From Phalacrocorax aristotelis (lineage: Eukaryota; Chordata; Aves; Suliformes; Phalacrocoracidae), in the NCBI RefSeq assembly GCF_949628215.1, contig NC_134283.1, forward strand, positions 24,468,975-24,532,974: a stretch of DNA of 64,000 nucleotides. Direction: 5' to 3'. The notes beneath the pieces are model-generated. The model saw only the letters and a list, made by a program, of their open reading frames with translations. It ran no database searches and had not been told where the DNA came from. A program made the translations under genes and the position numbers. Shown here piece after piece: positions 37,201 through 46,200 of this stretch. How positions within the stretch are numbered: position 1 is the first letter of the stretch; every line of letters begins with the position of its first letter.

Positions 37201-40200
37201 CAGCATGGCTGGATGAAGCTCAGCAGCTTTGCTGGTTCCAGCCCAGAGGGTGTGTGAGGAACTGTGGGTGCCCTGGGCTCGGTGTTACCCCAGGTTTAAC
37301 CAGCAGGAGCTGTCTGGCTGAGCACTGGTTGGGCTGCACCAAAAACATGGTTGGGTTTGCTGTCACAGTTTAGTAATCTTGGCCACTACACTACCACACA
37401 GTGCTTGGGAGCTGTTTAGTTTTTTAGTATGGACACCGAGTCCCCACTGCCCTGCCTTCCCAATGGGCATATGCCTGTGGCTATGCTGTACTGGAGAAAG
37501 CACCCAGGAAAGCTGGTGGGACTGAGCAGGTGACCCTCCCTTCTGCACGCTCAGGGTTCACTGCCTCCATCCTACTCTGCTCCTCATGGAGAGACTCCAG
37601 TTTATACCTCCTGTCCCTGCAGGGTCCCCTGGGAGCTGCCTCCCCAGCATACAGGGGTTGCAACACAGGCTGCTCAATGCAGCTGCTGCTGGGGAGAGCA
37701 CTGACACATCCTCCCCAGAGGACCGTAGGCTTCAGGTCAGTGCTGGAGGTGGCAGGGACAGGATGGGACTCCCTCATGGCAGGGGGACCTGGACAATCCC
37801 TAGCAGCAGGGGTGAGTTGTGCGTGAGCTGTGTGTGGAGTTGAAACACTTTCTCTTTGCTGCATTGCAGGCTCCGAAGTGTGGCACCCCATCTGCAAGCA
37901 GGCAGCCAGAGCAGAGAAGAAGCTAAAGGTAGGCAGCAGGGTGAGGGTCATCTCTGAGAGGTGCCACATCCCAGGTGATGTTTCCCCCCAAGTCCTTGCT
38001 GGAAGTGAACTGTTGTGGCAGCATCCAAACCTGGGGTGGCATCCTGAGGCTCACACGGGCTCTGTCCCTGCTGCCCAGAGGATGGCAGGTGGCTGTGGCC
38101 AATCCTGTTAGCAGGGACCTGACTCCTGGTTGACACCAGCCCATGCCACAGCCAGGGAGGGGGCACAGCAGTCCCCTCACCAACCCCCCACACCCCTCGA
38201 GCTGTTGCTCCCTCTCTGTGCCCAGCTGGCCATGGGGACAGCTGCCTGCTGGGTCTTGCCAGCCCACTTGCCTGACTCCAGATCTGGCCCCAAGAGAAGC
38301 CAGGGTACAAAGCTGGACAGCAGGGCAGCCTGCAATGGCTGTGGGCACCAGCAGCAAGTGGATGAAAGGACAGAGGAACTGGACCTTGAGTGAAATTCAA
38401 TCCCAAACCTGATTTGCTTGCTGTACCCAGCATTGTGCCTGCTCATGGTCCCTCCTCACTGTGCTACCACCTGTCCTCCGCTTTTCTGCCTCCACAGCAC
38501 AGAAGGACATCAGAAACCTCCATCTCACCCCCCGGTTCCAGCATTGGCTCCCCAAACCGCATCATCTGCGTAAGTACAGCTCTGCCCCTCGTCTGCGCAA
38601 GGCAGGATGGCTGCTTCAGCCCGAGGGAAGGGAGCGGCAGTTCCTGTTGCTGCTCTGCAGTGTGAGACGTCCCCTGGGGACGAGCCCATCGTTTGGGGAC
38701 AGCACGGACAAGCCATGCCCCTTTGCCCCAGCGGCATGCCATGCTGCCAGTGCTGTTGGCACAGACCAGGAGCACTTGGAGGGGCACAGTCCCAGCCTCC
38801 CAGCTCCTCTGCCCCTTCCTACTGCTGCCTCTCAGGCATCTCCTCTTACCTCTTCCTGCTGCTAGGGTGACAGTGGGCTGTCTGCTCTGTCTGGCTCCAC
38901 ATAGTGCACTCCAGCCTCCCCTTCCCTCTCTCCTCCTCTTTCTTTCCGTCCCTCTGCCTCTGTCTCTCCCTCTCCCTAGGCTAAAGTGGATAATGAGATC
39001 CTTAATTACAAAGACCTGGCAGCGCTTCCCAAGATTAAAGCCATCTATGAAGTGCAGCGTCCTGACCTCATTTCCTACGAGCCCTATCACAGATACACGT
39101 CGGATGAGACACTGGAGAGATATAGCTATGGGGAGGTATTGAGTCTTGATATGCCCAATGCTGGGCTGCGCAGGGAGCCAGACCCCAGTTCGGGGCAATT
39201 GGGAAAACTGCATGTGGGTTCACACACTCCAGTGGGAATACTGCAGTGAGGTAGGAGTGGGGATAAGACCTCTCCCAGAGGCTCCTCACCACTGGGAAGA
39301 GGGCCTGGGGTGGAAGGGAAATCTTGGTGCTGCTGCTGTAGAGTAAGAAAGCAACCAGTGACCTTATCAGCTGATGGCAGTGCCCTGCCCACACTGTGCC
39401 ACAGACCTGATGTACAGGGACAGACCACACTGTACAGGAGGAGATATCACCCTCGGGAGCGATGTGGCAGGGAGCTCACCCATCGCAGCCCGCAGCAGGA
39501 GACAAGGAAGGCACACAGCACTTGTGCATCACTCTGGGGTGGAGGGACAGATGCCAGCAGGCTCAGCCCAAAGCCTAGCCCCTGGCAGGCAATCCTGGCC
39601 ACACAGCCCCAGCATGGCATCTCTGGAGCACAGCAGGGCTGCCCCTGTTGGGTGCCAGCCCCGCAGCCAGGTGAAGGGGGCTTGGTCAGTACATTTTTCC
39701 AAGTGTGTGATGAGAGGATGCCCAAGCAGCACATGGCACAGGACTGCCCTGCCCCCCCTGGGATGCTGGATTATTTCAGTGAGCCTGTGGAAGAAGAGGG
39801 ACTGAGCAGCTCACACAGATGGGGGACCTGAGGTGGTCCTGGAAGAGGACTTTGTAATGGCCATCAGCAGCATCCCTTACATCTCCAGTCCCAAGCCTTG
39901 TTACAAGTCTGGTTTCCTCCAGCCCACCTGGTGATGGTGCAGGCAGCATGGCCATGGCCCACTGTGGAGCACCACGGGGCCAGCAGCCACCTTCTCCCAA
40001 TGCAGCCGTTGCACCAAGGTCTCTGAGAAGGGGTGCAGGCTGTTGATTCAGGAGGTGCCATCCTCATGTCGGCTCTGCTCCTGGCCATGGGCTCCCTGCC
40101 CAGCATCTTGCCACAGTTCAGCTCCGGCTGTGCCACCAGCCACCCTCACTGCCTGGTAGCTGTGATGAGGCTGTAACATGGGGAAAACAAGGCGCTGTGG

Positions 40201-43200
40201 GGCCCCAGTCTGTCACTGCTCCCCTTAACTGTGTGCTGTCTCTCTCTCTCTCCCCCCACTTTGCCTCCTGCTGCCTCCAGTCCCTGGGGACCCTTTCCCC
40301 GTACTCTCAGGTAATGCCCCAGAGGGCACCAGGGGGTGTCTGTCATCTGCTGCTGCCACAGGGCATCCCTCTGCCGCTGGGGCTCTGTTGAACATACCCC
40401 CACCCAGGTCCTGCCCCTAGGTGGGCGGACCCTGTCCAGGAAGGTCCTGTCCCTCGGGCCCCAGAGAGAGCAGAATGCAAGCCCTCCCTGGCAGAGAGAT
40501 CTCAGGGTGCAGCTTCTGCCCCATGGAGGGGGACACCAGTGACTGGGAACAAGCTCAGGGGAAGGGGATGATCTCCAGGCAAGAGGGTGAAAGCCTCTGG
40601 CTGGACACTCATCTGGTCCCAAACCCTGGGCTTTGCTGCCCATACTTTGGCAGTCGGGAGGCGGAGCAGCCTGGGGACACCCTCCAGCCACACAGGACAC
40701 ACACGGTGCCTGGCATGTCACCCCGCAGAGCATGCACCCTCCTGGGCCCTGACAAGCACAGGGACCCCCACCTGTGGGATACCTTCCCGCAGGGCTTCCA
40801 AGGCACTGACCTGCCTTGTCCCTCAACCCACCAGCTCTAACACTGCTTCTCTCCATGCCTTTCCCCATTCCCAGGACATCTACGAGAGCTTTGACATGCG
40901 GCAGAGGCGAGCCTCCAGCCCTGGCTACATTGACTCCCCCACCTACAGCCGCCAGGGCATGTCCCCCACCATCCCAAGGTCCCCCCACCATTTCTACCGC
41001 TCAGGTGAGGATTTCAGCTGCAACCCCAGGCTGGGCTAAGCTCAGGCTCAAGTGGAGTGGGGATCACCAAACTGTCCCCTGCTTCTCCCAAGGGACCTGG
41101 GTGGTCCATCCTCTGGCAGGATGCCTGGCAGGGACCAGGTGGGGCTGACATCAACAGGAGCTGTGGGTCAGTGACCAACTCTGCTGCGTCCATCCTCTGG
41201 TTCCCCTCACTCTTGTCTTGCAAGCAGCAAGGAGGGGCTGAGGGGCCTTGATCCTGGATCATACCTGAGTTGGGGCTCATGGAGGATGGGGTGGGGAGAG
41301 AGGTGACCCCCAGGTCCACTGAAGACCCTGCAGCTGGCTTGATAGCTCTGGGAGGGACATGTACAAGAGTGCTTGTGCCCGGCCAGAGCTGCAAGGGGGG
41401 TCCTTACACATACATGCGCACATGCCCTGGAGCATGTTGGGGGGAACAGAGGGTGTCTGTGCCATGTCTCCTGTCCTTCAGAGCCAGGGAGAAACGACTG
41501 GGAAAATCCAAGGTCAGTAATTCCAGAGGTCCTGCATTCCCCAAGCTACCCACACACTGCACTGCCGAGCACCTGTCACCGTTTGCCTCTGCAGCACGCT
41601 TGGCTTTCCTCTTACCAGCGGCAGGGCAACCTGCTGCCCTGTAACAGCACCCACACAGGGAGTTTCCTCTGCATCCTGCCTTCTTCCAGATATGCGGGAA
41701 ATCTTCCCCAGCTCCATCATGCCCCATCCTGGACCATGGCCTGGTGCACGTCCCCATCACCCCCCACCACATGGGTCACCCCCCACTCTGCATTTAACAC
41801 CTGTTTTTCTTCTGCCTCTTGTTCTCTCTCTTGGTCACTTATGGCTGCTTCTGCTCCGCACCGCGTAGGCACCGAAAGTGGGCGCAGCTCCCCCTACTAT
41901 AGCCAGTTAGATGTGAGGTCCTCCACTCCAACCTCATACCAAGCGCCCAAGCATTTCCACATCCCAGGTAGGCTCTGGAGCGCCCCAGTCCCCAGGGAAG
42001 CGCCGTGTCTGTGGCATGCCCGCATGTGCTGTCCCCCATGTTGCATGCGTAGCTCCACCACCTGCCCAGAGCCAGCTGGCAGCAGGATCTACCCTTGGTG
42101 TAGAGGCCATCCATAAACAGGACCTGCAGCTTGAACCCTCCTCCCTCCCCATCACCACCCAGATGTCCCAGAGCCACCTGGAGTCTGCTTGATCCTTGCA
42201 ATACCCCTCTTCTTCCTCTTCCCCAACCCTCCTCCACCCCCCACATGAGGACGAGTCCCCTGCAGAGAGCCTGCCCCCTCCCCTGCCTCCCCCCCAGGAT
42301 TATGAGCCGAAGTGTGTCTGCCGAAGGCCTTTCCGCACCCATCCGCTACAGATGACTATTTTATACTCCCCCTAGGGCCCGTCGCTCCCTCCCCCCAGAG
42401 TCTTCTGGGCTTGCCAGATGCCTGCTCCCCTTCTGCAGGGATTGCAGGGGGCCACCAGGTAAGGGCCACCACCCACTCCCGGCCACACAGAGCCCACGGG
42501 GACGGGGATGGAGCGGGAAGAAAGGGAGAGTGGGGAGGGAAGCACGCAGGGGGGCCAGAGCCCCAGACCACCCTGCTCAGCTGTAGGCACCTCCCGCCGC
42601 CCTCATCCTCCTCCAAAGTGCCAAACCCTCCATAATGTAGAGCTGATGCCCTGGAACAGCACCACGAGGACACCCAGAGGCTCCCCACCATGGTCCCCTG
42701 CTCCCATCCCATCCCTGCCAGGGTTTGGCCCTGCTGCCTGCCCTGGCCTCCTGCTGACGGTCGGTGGTTTATGGATGGCCCCCTCCCCGCTCCACCAGCT
42801 CTGCTGCCTGGCCCCTGTGCGGGGGCTGTAGTTCTCAGTGCCAGGCTTCAGCTTGCTTTTCCTCCCAGCTCACTCTTTTCTCTCTCTGCTGTGGAAAGAG
42901 GCTTTGGCTGATGTTGTTTTGCCCCCAGGTAGATTGCAGGCAGTTCTTCCAGGCGCTGGCACTGCCAAGAAACTGCACCAGCGTGAGCCGTGGTGCATTG
43001 CTGCCGGCTGGCAGGGGCGGCTGGTGGTTCCTGGCTGCGCCGCTCCCTCCTGGGGCCAGCGGTGCCCGCCACCCCACAGTGCATGCTCACGCTGGGGCGC
43101 TCGCTGCATGTCCTCTGTGTGCACCGCTGCTGAGGGCAGCCCTGCGACCACGCTCCTGCTGCCATTCCTGGAGCCTGCCTGGCCCTGGCCTGGCACTGCA

Positions 43201-46200
43201 CTCCCGTGGGACACGTGGACCCAGAGGCAGTCGTGTGATGGAAACGTGGCGTGGGGATAGCATATCTTGCAGGACCTCTGTCCTGTCCATTCTCAGCATG
43301 CCCACACTGACCTCCCCTTCCTCCCTTCTTCCCTTCCTTTCTTTCTTCTGCCATCAGCTGCCGGCGAAAGTAACATCTACCGGAAACCCCCCATCTATAA
43401 GCGACATGGTACTGTCTGCCATCTGCGCACCGGGCTCTGCTGCCCAGGGGAAGCGGGGCAGGGTGCTAGTGCAGGGCTTAGGCTGGCTGAGCTGCGGTCA
43501 GGGGCAGGGCAGGAAATGGGAGCAGGCATCAAGGTGAGATGTTGGGGTGCTGGGCTTTGGTGGGCGATGCTCCTGGGTGCAGGGTTCAGCGCAAGTAAAA
43601 GGCAGCTTTGAACCACATCCCTGTTGCAAGAAATGGAGGTGAAGGCTGTCAGCAGTGCCAGGGACAGGGGTAGCTATGGAGGGGGTGGGAGTGAGGCCAT
43701 GGAGGGGTGCCAGAGGGGACAAGGGTGGCCATTGCTTGCTGATGTCAGGAGCCAGAGCAACCTCAGGAAAGGGATGAAGGAGATAATTTGCAGTTTCACA
43801 TGGAGTCCTGGAGAAAAATCACAGCCCATGCTGGATGGATGCTCTGGGGTGAAATGGGCCTGGGGGGTATTGAGGGGTGGGGAGGAGGCACAGGGGTGTT
43901 CGGTGTCTCTCAGCGGGGTGGCTTGCACTGTCCCTGCTTGCTTCTGCACATAGAGGGACAGCAGCTCCCCGAGCAGTAACTGTGTCTCTTCTCTCTCCCT
44001 GGACTCTCCCTTCCCACCCGCCCAACTCCCACCACACTGCTGCTGGCTGCTTCCGCTGCTGTAAGTAGCTGCCGTTGGCAGGGTTCCGTGCACCTGCTTG
44101 AGGTGGTGGGATGGCTCTGCCACATAGCCTGTCCTTGGTGCTCCTTCTCCTGCAAGCCTCCTGGCCTCTGGGGAAAAGGAGCAGGGCTCACCCTTGGGTT
44201 TCTCACATGTGCTGCTGAGGCTCAGTCCCCAGCCTGAGCACAGTTCTGTGTTTGGCCCTGCCATGGGAGGCCGAGCCCCTGCCAGAGCTGGAGCTGCTGG
44301 GGTCACCCCTCTGCTCCCCCGCTGCACAGCCCACCGCCATCTTCCCCTGGCAGTAACCCACCAAGAACCCTTTCCCCGCCAGGACTGAGCCTTCCTCCAT
44401 CCCCTCACACCTTTGCGGTTATAGCCCTCCAGGTGGTGGGACAGCCTGGGGCACAGGGGCATGGGGAGGTTGGTGGTACTGAGGCTGAGGTGAGCATGGC
44501 ACTATACAGGAGCCAGAGCTTGTCACGGTGCTGCAGGCTGTGAGCGGGTTGGGTCCCTTCCCAGCCACATCAACAACAGCCCCTCTGCTTGTCGCCATCC
44601 CCACCATCTGCCTCTGCACCCTTGTCTCCAGGAGGTGTCAGCAGTTTGAAAATGGATTATTCCCAGCTCTGCTCCCTGCTGTCCTGGACATAAATTGCTG
44701 GCAGCCACTGGGGAGAGGGGAGGGAAGAGGATTTGCCTCCATCCTAGGGTGGACCTGTGCAAGTCCTGCTGGTGGGATTCACAGTCCTCATTACAGCTTT
44801 GCCTGCTCTTTTGCAGACAACCTTCCTGCAGCCACAAAAAGCAAAACCAGCGAAGACATTGCACAGTCATCCAAGTACAGCCCTGCCTACTCCCCAGACC
44901 CATACTACCACTCCGAGTCAGAGTACTGGTCCTTCCAAGGCTCCCCCAAAGGTAACAGCCCCTGCATTGGGCAGGGGGAAAGCAAAACCCATTCCTGCCC
45001 CCAAACCCAGCCATTCCCTTGGAGGGATCCCTCCCCGAGTTGGGTCTGGACCCAAAGGTGGGGTTGGGCCAAGATACCTGCCAAAGTGACCCCGAAGTCC
45101 TAGCAGCCCTTGGGACTCAGCTGTCCCTGTGCAGCTGGGGACTATCTCCTCCCTACCTGCCTCCACTTTCATCCCCGTGTGATGCCCCTACCACCATGTG
45201 TCTCCTTACAGCACCCCGGGCCCGGAGGTTCTCATCGGGAGGTGAGGAGGATGGGTACGACCGGGGCATGCACAAGGTGAGTGATGTCCCTGCCTGCAGC
45301 CTGGCAGGGGAGAGCTGGCAGCAAGCTGCCCCCATGGAAGTTGGCTTTGGGGAGGTGGCTCAGCCCAGCTCCGCCACCCAGGAAGGGGCCACCTTTCCTG
45401 CTCTGGCTCCTGCACCATCCCTGCTACCCTTTGCCATCTCTCCCCCCATGGCCACCCCCAACATGGGATCCAACCCCTTGCCAAGGCATCCCATCCTAGC
45501 ACCTCATTCCTAGAGATGAGGGAGCAGCTGGGAGATGCTGAGCCCATGCCAGGAGGTGCCATGCCCTGCTGTGATGCACCAGCAGTCAGGGAAGGTGGGG
45601 CAGGGAAAGGAAGGGTGTAAAGTGTCTTTCTCCCCCCCACCTGCCCAGATCCAGAGTGGCATTGGCAGGCTGATCCTGAGGGAGGAGATGAAGGCTCGGT
45701 CCAACTCATACGCAGATCCCTGGACACCCCCTCGCAGCTCAGCCAGCAGCAGAGAAGCCCTGCACACAGCTGGCTACGAGGGCTCCCTCAATGGCTGTAA
45801 GGATGATCCTGCCCGTCATTTGTCTGTCCCACCCAGCAGGGCCCCAGTCCCTGTGGGAAGTTTGCTGGGGTGGAGAGGGAAGGACAGGGGACTAGGAAGG
45901 GATGGTGGGAGAGGTGGTGGGCACCAGAATTGGACCTGGGAGGCTCTCTTCCTTTCTGGAGAGCTCCACTGATTCCCTGTGCCCTGGCTGGTATGAGGCA
46001 TCACCTGGCAGCTGTTTGCAGTCTGTCCAGGCAGTCTAGTGAAGTGCCTCATGGGGTGGTTGGGGCGCCTTGGGAATCTCACGGCACGGCCACGCTGAGT
46101 TTTCTCTGACCTGTTTTGGCTCTCTGTGTCTGTACCTCCTCTTTAATGACACATCTGGGACATCCTGGCACCCCAGAGCTGCTGGCTGTCCCCAGGGTTG

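Noticed and set aside
40146..40991. 281-residue antisense frame across ABLIM3 linker introns
   Set aside because: It overlaps confirmed sense exons and has no recognisable domain.
41481..41511. 31-nt stretch with acceptor and donor in the intron after 41004
   Set aside because: Its length would throw the next exon out of frame, and the donor GTCAGT is weak.
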